From: Streptomyces anulatus
Lineage (GTDB): Bacteria > Actinomycetota > Actinomycetes > Streptomycetales > Streptomycetaceae
Assembly (NCBI RefSeq): GCF_000721175.1
Contig: NZ_JOEZ01000003.1
Span: 372,001 to 436,000, forward strand
Length of the DNA stretch: 64,000 nt
Direction of reading: 5' to 3'
Shown here: in pieces, positions 17,258-24,919 of the stretch
Numbering within the stretch: the stretch's first letter is position 1
Layout of the letters: every line of letters begins with the position of its first letter
Translations under genes and position numbers: made by a program
Notes under the pieces: generated by a model
What the model was told of the DNA's origin: nothing
Seen by the model: only the letters and a program-made list of their open reading frames with translations
Databases searched by the model: none

Positions 17258-17285
17258 ACTATAGACCCGCCAAGGACCTCCGCAA
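17258..17285 (-). promoter_or_regulatory. Probable promoter of the RiPP operon
   Basis: On the minus strand TTGCGG and TATAGT are separated by 16 nt, with the TATAGT box 35 nt upstream of the precursor ATG. This resembles a vegetative (HrdB-type) promoter and would give a short 5' untranslated region containing the AAGGGGGG ribosome site. Confidence 0.55.
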
Positions 17286-17748
17286 GCGATTGACAAAATC
17301 GCATCAGGGGCCACAGCTCGCGCGAGAACCAGCGCGATCGGGCATTTCTGGACATTTTTTCTTCGGAGATGGGCGTTTGTTCGACAAGGGGACGGAAAGG
17401 GGGTCGAGGGGAACCTTTGTGTGACGATTTTGGCTGTAATAGCTCACTGTAAATAGTTTGAATAACTACTCTTTTGCGGACAAATCGCACCAAGCGGCGG
17501 CTGCGGCGACGACCAGTCATGGCACGCTTTCTGCTAATTCCTACTTCGGCGTGCTCCATGCGAGCCTCGTAGTGGGCGCCCAAAAATCTGACAGTCGGGA
17601 ACGGCTGTAACGGAGTCGAGTGAGCGGTCTCGGCCAAAAGTGGCTGGAGATCACCCATCGGGTGAGTTCTCGGGGCGGACAGTGAGTGTCCAGTTTCAGA
17701 TATTCCGGCCGCTTGCCCCACTGCTACCGATAGTTCGTTGGCTCGTCG
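17286..17748. other. Non-coding region upstream of the RiPP operon
   Basis: I see no convincing gene. The stretch 17400-17490 is notably AT-rich for this window (around TAATAGCTCACTGTAAATAG), and probably marks regulatory or foreign DNA. The only long minus-strand frame (17242-17721) overlaps the promoter and has non-coding-like composition. Confidence 0.5.
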
Positions 17749-18003
17749 TTAGCCTCGAAGTTCCGTGACGATCTGCTGATGGAGCCGGTGGACCGTTCTC
17801 GTGCCGCGGGCTGAGGTTGTGCAGGCCGAAGAGCCGAGTGTTGCCTCGGGGCGGCGCCGGATTCCACTATTTCGGGTGTTGAGGTGCTGTTGAAGGGGCG
17901 GGAGGCCCGTCGGGTCGGAGGCCACAAGCCCGAACACGGGCGGCTGGTCGCGCAGCTGGGCGACATCCGCGAGGCAGCCCTTACCTATCAGCCGAGTCAG
18001 CAA
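17749..18003 (-). pseudogene. Remnant of an IS1380-type transposase
   Basis: The N-terminal part of this frame reads GKGCLADVAQLRDQPPVFG followed by LVASDPT, which matches the N-terminal region of IS1380-family transposases of actinobacteria (GGDCLADVA..LR..P.V.G.VASDPTVSR, from memory). After DPT the similarity stops and the composition degrades. No catalytic domain or terminal repeats are visible. It marks the right edge of the RiPP operon region and suggests past insertion activity. Confidence 0.55.
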
Positions 18004-18101
18004 CCCGGCAGGTCAATACATTTAGAGCCGCTGTTCGTCAGGCATCTTGTCCTACTTGCTCGTCGCGATGAGGGTACGCACCAGGTGGCTGGGCGTACGG
18101 C

Positions 18102-18137
18102 AAGGCCGCCCCTGCCTGATCGGCGTGGGGCGGCCTT
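18102..18137 (-). terminator. Terminator at the end of the minus-strand conjugation block
   Basis: AAGGCCGCCCC and GGGGCGGCCTT form a perfect 11-bp stem with a 14-nt loop, 12 nt after the stop of the gene at 18149. Confidence 0.65.
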
Positions 18138-18148
18138 CTGCGGTTCGG

Positions 18149-18478
18149 TCAGACGTGGGTGAGGCGATTCGAGAGGTCGAGGGCGGCGGTCGCGACCGCG
18201 AGGGCGGTGCAGAGGCCGAGCACCTCGTGGAGGGTGGGGCGGACCAGGTGCGGCCAGTCGTCCGGGGCGGCGGGCCAGGAGGCGAGGTGCACCTCGGTGG
18301 TGGCCAGGCCCAGGTGGGCGGTGACGTCCCAGCCTGTGTGGGAGGCGGGCTCCCAGTGCAGGCGCATGCGGCCCTGGGGGAGTCTCGGGGTATCGGCGGC
18401 GAGCCAGGTGATGTCGAGCGGCCCGTCGGGCAGGGCGGAGACGCGTTGGACGAGCGCACCGCGCACGTCGTCCGGCAT
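18149..18478 (-). CDS. Hypothetical protein (109 aa)
   Basis: Not recognised. The protein-like part begins MPDDVRGALVQRVSALPDG and contains several beta-rich segments (DITWLAADTP, MRLHWEPASHTGWDV, TEVHLASWPAAPDDW) and a helical end (VLGLCTALAVATAALDLSNRL). The ATG at 18478 is the only start that gives consistent composition, although no clear ribosome site precedes it. It is the last gene of the conjugation-accessory block and is followed by a terminator. Its sequence style matches small helper proteins of Streptomyces plasmids. Confidence 0.5.
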   Translation of the reverse strand: MPDDVRGALVQRVSALPDGPLDITWLAADTPRLPQGRMRLHWEPASHTGWDVTAHLGLATTEVHLASWPAAPDDWPHLVRPTLHEVLGLCTALAVATAALDLSNRLTHV

Positions 18479-18567
18479 CGGGCGTACGGCAAGGCGGTGC
18501 AGCGGAAGGGTCTGCGGTGAGCGGGATCGCGACGGGATATGAGCCTCCGAAGTGGTTCGTGTGACGG

Positions 18568-18780
18568 TCAGGCCCAGTCCAGGGCATTGCTGACCGAGGG
18601 TGGGAGGTAGTCCTCCTGGCCGTCGTCGGCGATGAACGCTGTGCCGTCCCGGACGACGATCTCGGCTCCCAGGTAGTGCGTGAAGGGAAAGTCGGGGTTG
18701 ATGGCGAGGCGCATCGGCAGGCTGGGGTCCAGGTCTTGGAGCTGGCGGAGCAGGTGTCCGACGGTCAGGTAGTGGGGCAA
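18568..18780 (-). CDS. Small hypothetical protein (70 aa, TTG start)
   Basis: The TTG at 18780 is preceded by GGAGG at good spacing and gives MPHYLTVGHLLRQLQDLDPS, then LPMRLAINPDFPFTHYLGAE and DGTAFIADDGQEDYLPPSV. The longer frame reaching 19053 is rejected because its N-terminal part belongs to a separate, frameshifted gene. Family unknown, but the sequence is well formed and resembles small proteins that accompany DUF317 genes. Confidence 0.55.
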   Translation of the reverse strand: MPHYLTVGHLLRQLQDLDPSLPMRLAINPDFPFTHYLGAEIVVRDGTAFIADDGQEDYLPPSVSNALDWA

Positions 18781-18833
18781 GAGGACCTCCGAGAGCGGTA
18801 CGGGATGAGGGGGCAGACTGCCGAGGGGGCGTT

Positions 18834-19053
18834 CTACCCCTCGGCGTGGCTGGCGAGGTGCCGCTTGCGGCACTCGTTGACGTAGCCCTTGCCGGACTCC
18901 TCCTTCTTCCAGCCGCAGGAGCAGACGGCGCGGGGTGTACGCGCGGCCGGGGCAGTCGGTGTGGAGCGGCTTGCCGGAGCTGGTGTGCTTGTGGTCCGCC
19001 GAGCAGAGAGTGCCGTCGGCGTGGTGGTTGGTGAGAGGGGCGCGGTATGCCAT
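18834..19053 (-). pseudogene. Small Cys-rich (zinc-binding) protein, frameshifted
   Basis: The frame starting at ATG 19053 reads MAYRAPLTNHHADGTLCSAD and CPGRAYTPR. The continuing protein-like sequence VCSCGWKKEESGKGYVNECR, ending RKRHLASHAEG-stop at 18834, is in another frame. Removing one base near 18930 (in CGCGCCGTC) restores a 72-aa protein with Cys pairs suited to zinc binding. This is either a real one-base insertion or a sequencing error. Confidence 0.6.
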
Positions 19054-19086
19054 GTGGGCCTTTCCGAGGGTGGGTTGGCGGCGGTA

Positions 19087-19434
19087 TCAGCGGCCGGGGG
19101 AAGCGATGAGCGCGGCGAGGAACCCGGCAACAGCCTCGGAGGGGGTGTAGGGGCCGAACTCCTGGACCCACGGAGCCCCGTCGGCGGGCTGGACCCGGAC
19201 ATGCCAGACGATGTCGCGCTTCCAGGCGGCGGGGTCTTCGGGGAGCCAGCCGACATAGACGCGACTATCCGGGCTGGTTGCGTGGATGTTGGCCTCCGGG
19301 GTGTCGACGACGGCCCAGCCAAGACCATTGAGGAGGTCGAGAACAGGACCGGCGCAGTGGTCGGACGAGAGCCAGCAGCGGTCTTCCGGGGCCGGGCGGA
19401 CGACGGCGGGCAAGAGGGCGGCGGAGGTGGTCAC
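19087..19434 (-). CDS. DUF317-domain protein (115 aa)
   Basis: It matches the DUF317 pattern seen in Streptomyces plasmid proteins: DSRVYVGWLPEDPAAWKRDI, then VWHVRVQP, WVQEFGPYTPSEAVAGFLAAL. The GTG at 19434, with GAAGGG 12 nt upstream, removes an unlikely N-terminal extension. Function of the domain is unknown. It recurs in genes near conjugation functions, and another copy lies at 20411-21355. Confidence 0.75.
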   Translation of the reverse strand: MTTSAALLPAVVRPAPEDRCWLSSDHCAGPVLDLLNGLGWAVVDTPEANIHATSPDSRVYVGWLPEDPAAWKRDIVWHVRVQPADGAPWVQEFGPYTPSEAVAGFLAALIASPGR

Positions 19435-19648
19435 GGTTGAACGATCCCTTCGTTGACCTGCGGTTTTCTTAACACCCGTACGTTGACATGCGATGTGGTG
19501 GAGTACGTAGTCGATTCCCAGGAAGCGGCGTCTGCCGTGGGCGAACTGGCCGACGCCATCAGGGCCGTCCGCCGGGAATGGAACGGCGGACGGAGTTGTC
19601 GTACTGAGGTTGCGGCAAGGGCCGCACGGGAGCGAAGGGGGAGCAGGG

Positions 19649-19876
19649 ATGGCGAAGCCGAGCAGACACGAGGTCGGGACCGGACTGGAGCACAAGGTCC
19701 GCGCAGCTGGCCGGCCGTGGACGGTGGGCGACATCGCGATGGTCATGGACCTCAGCGCTGATGGGCGTCGCGTCGAGTTGACGGTGGAGGAGCTGGCCCG
19801 CGCGGTGGGCTCCCGCATCTGGATGCGAGCGGTGGGAGAGAACGCCCCCGCCGACCGCGACGAGGGCCTCGCCTGA
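19649..19876 (+). CDS. Small hypothetical protein (75 aa), plus strand
   Basis: One of few plus-strand genes within the block. The ATG at 19649 follows AGGGGGAGCAGGG, a good ribosome site. It reads MAKPSRHEVGTGLEHKVRAA, then WTVGDIAMVMDLSADGRRVE and VEELARAVGSRIWMRAVGE. Compact mixed fold, no motif known to me. It converges on the gene ending at 19881, only 4 nt away. Confidence 0.5.
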   Translation: MAKPSRHEVGTGLEHKVRAAGRPWTVGDIAMVMDLSADGRRVELTVEELARAVGSRIWMRAVGENAPADRDEGLA

Positions 19877-19880
19877 TCGA

Positions 19881-20372
19881 TCAGCGACGTGGCCCCGGGC
19901 CAAGTGCCGGCGGCCCGACGACAGCCGAAGGAGCGGCCTGGTCCGGCACCTGGCCACGGACGTGTTGATCACGCCCGGAGCGAGCAACGGCGGCCTGGGC
20001 CAGCCGAACTGCTGGGGCCCGGTCCGCGGTCGCGGCGGCTTCACGCGCTTCGATCACGTGCCTGATCGCCTGAAGGGCCGTACGGCTCTCGGCCAGGGCG
20101 ACGCGAAGGTCCGCTGCGGAGCTGGTGATGCGTTGCAGGTCGTAGAAGGCCGGTGCGTGGCCGGGGCGCGTGAGGGCGTGCAGGCGCTCCTGGTGCACGG
20201 CCACGGCGCTGTCGGCGGTGATGACCAGGGCCGAGCGGATGTGCATGGCCGAGCGCAGGAGAGGGTCGTCGGTCGGGCGGCGGACCGCGAGCGATTCCAG
20301 AGCTTCGATAGGACGGCCCCAGGCTTTCTCGATCATGGTTGTGGCCTGGTCGAGTGGGGTGGCGTCGGGCAT
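19881..20372 (-). CDS. Hypothetical helical protein with shared C-terminal tail (163 aa)
   Basis: The N-terminal about 120 residues are helical (LDQATTMIEKAWGRPIEALE, LRSAMHIRSALVITADSAVA, ITSSAADLRVALAESRTALQ) without a recognisable family. The end, RLAQAAVARSGRDQH then a Pro/Ala/Arg-rich stretch closing GPGPRR, belongs to the recurrent tail type of this block (see findings). It lies 39 nt downstream of the larger DUF317 gene. Confidence 0.65.
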   Translation of the reverse strand: MPDATPLDQATTMIEKAWGRPIEALESLAVRRPTDDPLLRSAMHIRSALVITADSAVAVHQERLHALTRPGHAPAFYDLQRITSSAADLRVALAESRTALQAIRHVIEAREAAATADRAPAVRLAQAAVARSGRDQHVRGQVPDQAAPSAVVGPPALGPGPRR

Positions 20373-20410
20373 GGCGGAACTCCCGGTATTCGAAGAGGGC
20401 GGAGGCGGCG

Positions 20411-21355
20411 TCAGCGGCTGCGACGTGGGGTCGACGCGCTGGCCGACGGCCTGGTCGCGAGGGCGGGCGCGGGACTGCCCGACCGGTTCTGTGCCGAAGT
20501 CGACGTGCGGCTTCGTGCGGCCATGACCCGGAGGTCGGCGGCTGTCCGGGGGAAGCGTGCGGCGCGTTGGACGGCCTGCGTGACAGCAGTACGGCGTACG
20601 TCGAGGGGAGTGGGAGCCCGGGGAGCCTGGGGTGCGGTCGGAGCGACGGGGGTGAGCGAGACCAGATGTGCCACCTCACGGTGGATCTGGTGGCGCTCGC
20701 GTACCACCGGGGCTGGATCGGCCATGGTGGCTGCCGCCGCGGCAATCAGGTGGGAGGGCGTATGGGCCGAGAAGGTCGCCTCCGCTCGGGTGCCCCAACC
20801 GGGTGGACCCGCCCAGAGGGTGACGGCTTCGTCATCATGGCGGGAGAGACGGTTGTCGATGAGGACGCCTGCTTGTCCGTCCGGGGCGATGATCTCGACC
20901 GTGCCGAGTTCGGCTCCGCCGTCGCGGGTCCAGCCGGCATCGGTCAGAGGCTGGACGGCGTCGGCCCGGCGGTACGACGGGCTCGCCAGGAAGCGTTCGT
21001 AGCCGTCGTAGGCATCGGCTTCGGCGTAGTCGTGAGCGAGAGCGGTGGTCAGCCCGGCGACGATCTCGGCCGGGGTGACATGGTTGAAGGTCGCCGTCCA
21101 GCGGGGTGAGGAGACGGCTTCCTCGGATGCGGCGATCTTCCACAGCTCGAAGTCGTCGCCGAACCAGCCGATACGGATCCTCTGGTCGGGCGACGTGACG
21201 AGGAGCTGGCAGGGACCGTCATCGAGGTAGTGGTGCGGCCAGTGAGCGACAGGGGCGAAGCCGGCGTCTCCGGCCCCGTTGGAACCGGCCAGGTACATCG
21301 GGCTGACCAGTACCTCCTGGTACAGATAGTTGTCGTTAGGTTGCTGGACGCTCAT
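20411..21355 (-). CDS. DUF317 protein with two domain copies and basic tail (314 aa)
   Basis: Two DUF317-like copies are visible: QRIRIGWFGDDFELWKIAAS then WTATFNHVTPAEIVAGLTTAL, and VLIDNRLSRHDDEAVTLWAG then ATFSAHTPSHLIAAAAATMA. The start is ATG at 21355 (MSVQQPNDNYLYQEVLVSP). The frame extends upstream without a stop, but there it only shadows the preceding gene. The last about 60 residues are disordered and basic, with RTAVTQAVQRAARFPRT and a Ser/Arg-rich end (STPRRSR), so it carries a variant of the shared tail. Confidence 0.75.
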   Translation of the reverse strand: MSVQQPNDNYLYQEVLVSPMYLAGSNGAGDAGFAPVAHWPHHYLDDGPCQLLVTSPDQRIRIGWFGDDFELWKIAASEEAVSSPRWTATFNHVTPAEIVAGLTTALAHDYAEADAYDGYERFLASPSYRRADAVQPLTDAGWTRDGGAELGTVEIIAPDGQAGVLIDNRLSRHDDEAVTLWAGPPGWGTRAEATFSAHTPSHLIAAAAATMADPAPVVRERHQIHREVAHLVSLTPVAPTAPQAPRAPTPLDVRRTAVTQAVQRAARFPRTAADLRVMAARSRTSTSAQNRSGSPAPALATRPSASASTPRRSR

Positions 21356-21479
21356 GGTCGAGACTCCGGGCACGCAGAAGGGGAACGCGCCCGCGTGTGC
21401 GGCAGAGTGAAGGGCTGGGGCGCACGCAGACGCGGAGGCAGCGGCGAGACGGCACTGGCTCTCAGCACCACCACTCGGA

Positions 21480-22334
21480 TCACCCCCCCGGCCCGGGGCC
21501 AACCGGGCGGTGACAGCCGCCGACACCCGCGGTTGCGGCTGCGGCACGTGGCTGAACAGGTCGTTGGGCACGGCGGCGCTCCGGCGCAGGGCCGCTGCGG
21601 TCCGGGCACCGTCCCCCGTCAGCGGGACGTTCGTGGGTCCGTGTGGCCGCCGCGACGCGGGCGGGGCTCGGCGAGGTATTGAACGTGGTGACGGGTTCGC
21701 TCCAGTGCTCGACGGTCGCGTAGACGGCCCCCAGCGCCTGGCCGGCATCGGTCAGGACGTAGGGGGCGCCGTGGTGCGAGCCGGTGCGTCCGACCAGGCC
21801 GTCGGCCTGCATCCGCAGAAGCCGGTGCCGGGCGGAGGGGCGGTCCACGCCGATCTCCTCGGCGATGTGACTGAACCGGAGAGGGCCGTTGGTCCCGAGG
21901 GCCTGGATAACGGCGGTCGTGTGCCGAAGGTTCAGACGGCCCAGGGCGTCCTCGACGCGTTCGGCTTCGGCGATCGTCTGGTGCGGAAGGTGGGCCCGGG
22001 ACCAGTCCGACAAGGTGCGGTGCACGGGGGCGAGCGACTCGCCGAGCGCGCTGAGCTGGTAGGTGCCCCTACGGCGGACATCGGCACGGGTGATCAATCC
22101 GTCGGCGTGCATGTACATCAGCCGCTGACTTACTGACTGCTCGCCGACGAAGGGGAGTTGGGCGGCGATCTCGCGCACCCGCATGGGGCGGCTTTCCTGG
22201 GCGAGGATCATTGTCGACCAGGTGGTCCACTTCGGCCCGATCCGGGCAATCGCGTGGTCGATGCGCTGAGCGTCGACCGAGTCGAAGGAGAAGGCGGGGG
22301 GCTGCGGCTCGGTGTTCGGTTCGTAGGGGTTCAC
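21480..22334 (-). CDS. Tandem HxlR-like winged-helix protein (284 aa)
   Basis: Two HxlR-type winged helices lie in one protein: first IGPKWTTWSTMILAQESRPM, REIAAQLPFVGEQSVSQRL, LITRADVRRRGTYQLSALGE; second LNLRHTTAVIQALGTNGPLR, HIAEEIGVDRPSARHRLLRM, YVLTDAGQALGAVYATVEHW. HxlR regulators are normally single-domain dimers, so this may be an internal dimer and probably regulates the element. The last about 70 residues are disordered and basic (PSPARVAAATRTHERP onward). An alternative frame there reads RTAAALRRSAAVP, so a frameshift in the tail is possible. The ATG overlaps the previous stop (ATGA). Confidence 0.72.
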   Translation of the reverse strand: MNPYEPNTEPQPPAFSFDSVDAQRIDHAIARIGPKWTTWSTMILAQESRPMRVREIAAQLPFVGEQSVSQRLMYMHADGLITRADVRRRGTYQLSALGESLAPVHRTLSDWSRAHLPHQTIAEAERVEDALGRLNLRHTTAVIQALGTNGPLRFSHIAEEIGVDRPSARHRLLRMQADGLVGRTGSHHGAPYVLTDAGQALGAVYATVEHWSEPVTTFNTSPSPARVAAATRTHERPADGGRCPDRSGPAPERRRAQRPVQPRAAAATAGVGGCHRPVGPGPGG

Positions 22335-22999
22335 TTGGCCGTCTCCATCCGGGCGAGCAGGGAGCGGACCAGCGTGGGCAGGCTGTCGGGACCGTCGCCG
22401 AGCCGGACGTGGTCGGTCACCTCGTCGAGGACGTACGTAGCGTCTTCGAGAAGGCCGCCGGAGATTTCCATGCAGGCGTCGGTGATCCGGGAGGCTGCGA
22501 GCAAGGACTCGGAGAGCACCTCGACGTAGTCGTCCGGCGCGAGACCGGCGGCGTCGGCCGCAGTACGGATCGCCTCCAACTCCAGCGCACTGAAACTGAA
22601 GTCGAAGTCATGGCCCTGCTCCACGCGGGCTGGGGCGGAGAAGGCGCAGTCCGGTGGTTCCGTGGGGATGCCGACACGTGTGCAGATCCGGTCGACCGAA
22701 GCGGTCAGCTCGGCCAGGGACTCGGTGAGCCATCCCAGCGCGGAGGCGTAGGAGGCCAGGGTGAAGAGACCTGCTGGCGTCGTGGGAAGCGGATTGTCGG
22801 CCACGAACCCTTCGAGCCGGTCGTTCAGCGCGCAGACCACCCCAGGCCCGGCGGACAGAGCACCGAGCACGGGATGAAGGTAGGAGCGGCTGGCGGCCGT
22901 CGGATAATCGGCGGTGAGGATCCCGGAGACGCGATGCGCTGCATCGGTGAGCAGGCTCGCCAGTTCGGCACGCGTGAGCGGGGAAGGATCGGCGGTCAT
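22331..22999 (-). CDS. Hypothetical helical protein next to RelE-like toxin (222 aa)
   Basis: All-helical, acidic protein (MTADPSPLTRAELASLL, LTESLAELTASVDRICTRVG, LEAIRTAADAAGLAPDDYVE, LPTLVRSLLARMETAK) with no recognised family and no basic tail. It is translationally coupled (ATGA) to the RelE-like gene upstream and to the HxlR-like gene downstream. It could be a partner or antidote of the toxin-like protein, but it has no recognisable DNA-binding antitoxin domain. Confidence 0.6.
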   Translation of the reverse strand: MTADPSPLTRAELASLLTDAAHRVSGILTADYPTAASRSYLHPVLGALSAGPGVVCALNDRLEGFVADNPLPTTPAGLFTLASYASALGWLTESLAELTASVDRICTRVGIPTEPPDCAFSAPARVEQGHDFDFSFSALELEAIRTAADAAGLAPDDYVEVLSESLLAASRITDACMEISGGLLEDATYVLDEVTDHVRLGDGPDSLPTLVRSLLARMETAK

Positions 23000-23466
23000 C
23001 GCTGGGGAGCCTTTCGAGAGGCAGCGGCCGGAGACTGGGCGGCTGCTGGAGAGGTCGACGGAGCAGCCGTCGATTGGTTCGCAAGGGGCGAGCGGGCGCG
23101 GGCGGCCTGCACCCGGGCCGCTGTACGGGAGTCCGCCTCGGTACCTCGCTCAGGGCCGGTACGGAGGTGAGCGGAGCGGTAGACCGCGTAGTCCTTCCGG
23201 CTTCCGGCGGCAACGAGGTAGACCTCGCGCTTGTGGTTCGAGCTGGGCGGGGCCGGGCGGAACTGGATGACCATCCGGTAGGAGACGGACGGATCCACGT
23301 ACACCTTGTGGTATCCGGCGAGACGCCCTTTCAGCGGGAGGCAGTCGTCGCTTCCGTGGACCAGGTTCTGCAGCTCCAGCAGCGCCAGATCACGGATGCG
23401 ATCGGGAAGGTTCCGCAGGTCCTCGATGGCGTCGGGATGCGCCGCGAAGGCGAAGCGGGCGCTCAC
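22996..23466 (-). CDS. RelE/ParE-like toxin domain with shared C-terminal tail (156 aa)
   Basis: Residues 1-100 resemble RelE/ParE-superfamily proteins (FAFAAHPDAIEDLRNLPDRI, LVHGSDDCLPLKGRLAGYHK, VYVDPSVSYRMVIQFR, REVYLVAAGSRKDYAVYRSA), members of which cleave mRNA on the ribosome or poison gyrase. Classical members end there at about 90-100 residues. This one continues with AARVQAARARSPLANQST and a Ser/Ala/Pro-rich basic tail ending RKAPQR. No typical antitoxin gene precedes it. It is coupled by ATGA overlaps to the genes on both sides. Confidence 0.7.
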   Translation of the reverse strand: MSARFAFAAHPDAIEDLRNLPDRIRDLALLELQNLVHGSDDCLPLKGRLAGYHKVYVDPSVSYRMVIQFRPAPPSSNHKREVYLVAAGSRKDYAVYRSAHLRTGPERGTEADSRTAARVQAARARSPLANQSTAAPSTSPAAAQSPAAASRKAPQR

Positions 23467-24230
23467 AGCAGCCTCCCCTGTACCGAACGCTGTACCGGTA
23501 CGGCTGCCGCCGGCTGGTGGGTACCAGAGGCGGTCCTCGGTATCTCGGAGCTGCCGGCCGAGCGGGCGAGGGCGGCACGGGTCCGGAGGGCGGCAGCTTC
23601 ACCGATGTGTCCGGGTGGCTGCGGCAGCGGGGTGCTGCGGTCGTCCAGCCAGCGGAGAGCGGTCTCCTCATCGGCGAAGGCGCCCTCGCGCAGCGTGTAC
23701 GTGTGGGCGTTGATGTCCCACTCTTGGAGGAAGAGGCGAATCGGTTCCTGGACGGTGTCGGAGTCGCGGGTCAACGTCCATGCCTCGCACGGGTCGTAGT
23801 CCGAGGTGTCGGTCTCGATGACCTCGTACCGCGTGCCTGATTCCCGGATCTCAGCCTCGATACGAACGGTGAGATCGTCGGCGGGAGTAGCGCCTTCGGC
23901 GCCTACCTCGGCCATCTGCTCAGGTGGGCAGCCTTGTTCGATCAACCAGTTCTGGGCGAAGGGGACCGTGGCGTGATAGGTCGTCTCCATGGTGAACGTG
24001 TTCAGGCTGAGATTCCGCGCCACCTTGATCGCGGCTACCTGCGGTTCGCCGGGGACGCCCCACGTGACCGACCCGTCGTGAGCGACGACGTAGCTGTGTG
24101 AGCCGTGGGGGGCGGTGTGGTGCTCGGTCAGGACCGTCAGGTCACCGGACCAGAACTGCTGCTCTGCGTACTCGGAGTCAGCGTCGGCGGGTACAAGGTC
24201 GTCGAGGCGGAAGTCGAGTTCGGTGTTCAT
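23463..24230 (-). CDS. Hypothetical protein with shared C-terminal tail (255 aa)
   Basis: Acidic, beta-rich globular part (MNTELDFRLDDLVPADADSE, SYVVAHDGSVTWGVPGEPQV, YDPCEAWTLTRDSDTVQEP, INAHTYTLREGAFADEETAL) without a recognised family. The last about 50 residues switch to a basic disordered tail with LRTRAALARSAGSSEIPR, ending VQRSVQGRLL. The start is ATG at 24230, overlapping the DUF4913 stop (ATGA); the frame upstream is only a shadow. It precedes the RelE-like toxin with the same overlap. Confidence 0.65.
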   Translation of the reverse strand: MNTELDFRLDDLVPADADSEYAEQQFWSGDLTVLTEHHTAPHGSHSYVVAHDGSVTWGVPGEPQVAAIKVARNLSLNTFTMETTYHATVPFAQNWLIEQGCPPEQMAEVGAEGATPADDLTVRIEAEIRESGTRYEVIETDTSDYDPCEAWTLTRDSDTVQEPIRLFLQEWDINAHTYTLREGAFADEETALRWLDDRSTPLPQPPGHIGEAAALRTRAALARSAGSSEIPRTASGTHQPAAAVPVQRSVQGRLL

Positions 24231-24826
24231 GCTGCCGCCTCCGACTGTTCGGGCGCCGGGGCGACCAGCACCCGGTGGTTCGGCCGGGTCGGGCTCGTCG
24301 TACACGCGGCGAAGGGGCCGTCGGGGGCCCGGAGGTGGACCAGCGCCTGGTCCAGGTGGTCGCGGTGCCAGGTTGAAGGACCCGACAGGCCGGCCTCTGC
24401 ATCGGTGAGCTGCTGCCACGCGAGCCAGAGCGCGTGCAGCCGGGCGACAGCCTCTGGGTGTTCGTCCCACTGCGCGCACCACGGCCGGGAGGAGCTGATT
24501 TCTCGTCCGTAGACGGGGAGGAAGAGGTAGTTCACCCAGTCGCTGAGCGCGGTGAGTTCGGCGGCGTACGCTTCCCCGCCCAGGGCGAGGATGAACACCG
24601 AGGCGGGGCCTTCCGCCTGCGCGGCGTCGGCCGCCTCGGCTGCCGGCCCGTCGTCCGTCTGCTGGTTGGCAACGGGTACGGGATCGGAGCCGAGGCGGTC
24701 GAGGAGGGCGCCGTGCTGCCTGACCTCGGCCATGGTCTTGGCGAGGGTGCTGGCGAGGTCGTCGAGATCCCCGTCGGGGATGCGGAACGGCTCGGGGCCG
24801 GGGGCGGTCGGGCTGGTGTCGGACAT
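24227..24826 (-). CDS. DUF4913-domain protein (199 aa)
   Basis: The C-terminal half matches DUF4913 of Streptomyces mobile elements: YLFLPVYGREISSSRPWCAQ, WDEHPEAVARLHALWLAWQQ, WHRDHLDQALVHLRAPDGPF. The N-terminal half is acidic with a helix LDDLASTLAKTMAEVRQHGAL. I prefer the second ATG (24826), which has GGAG 9 nt upstream; an earlier ATG at 24841 would add five residues. It is the first gene of a five-gene unit joined by ATGA overlaps (down to 21480) and is preceded by a copy of the 51-bp repeated element. Function unknown. Confidence 0.75.
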   Translation of the reverse strand: MSDTSPTAPGPEPFRIPDGDLDDLASTLAKTMAEVRQHGALLDRLGSDPVPVANQQTDDGPAAEAADAAQAEGPASVFILALGGEAYAAELTALSDWVNYLFLPVYGREISSSRPWCAQWDEHPEAVARLHALWLAWQQLTDAEAGLSGPSTWHRDHLDQALVHLRAPDGPFAACTTSPTRPNHRVLVAPAPEQSEAAA

Positions 24827-24864
24827 CGGGGCGGGCTCCATCTGTGAGACGGCGACATGCCCGA

Positions 24865-24915
24865 GAGGATCCGGAGAATCCTCGGTTTGGCGCGGCCGGA
24901 AAAGTCCGGTAGTGG
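24865..24915 (-). promoter_or_regulatory. Copy A of a 51-bp repeated upstream element
   Basis: On the minus strand: CTACC, 7 nt, TCCGGC, 4 nt, CCAAA, then TCTCCGGATCCTC at the end. It lies 38 nt upstream of the DUF4913 start and just after the methyltransferase remnant. Two further copies with identical spacing lie at 32380-32430 and 35140-35190. Confidence 0.7.
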
Positions 24916-24919
24916 GGCG

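Noticed and set aside
17242..17721. Minus-strand frame of 159 codons upstream of the precursor
   Set aside because: Overlaps the probable promoter, lies partly in AT-rich DNA, and shows no protein-like composition or ribosome site.
20411..21748. Extension of the DUF317 protein upstream to 21748 as one 445-residue protein
   Set aside because: The extra 131 residues lie over the end of the HxlR-like gene and intergenic DNA. They do contain RTAAALRRSAAVP, a tail-like motif, so a frameshift in the HxlR-like gene stays possible.
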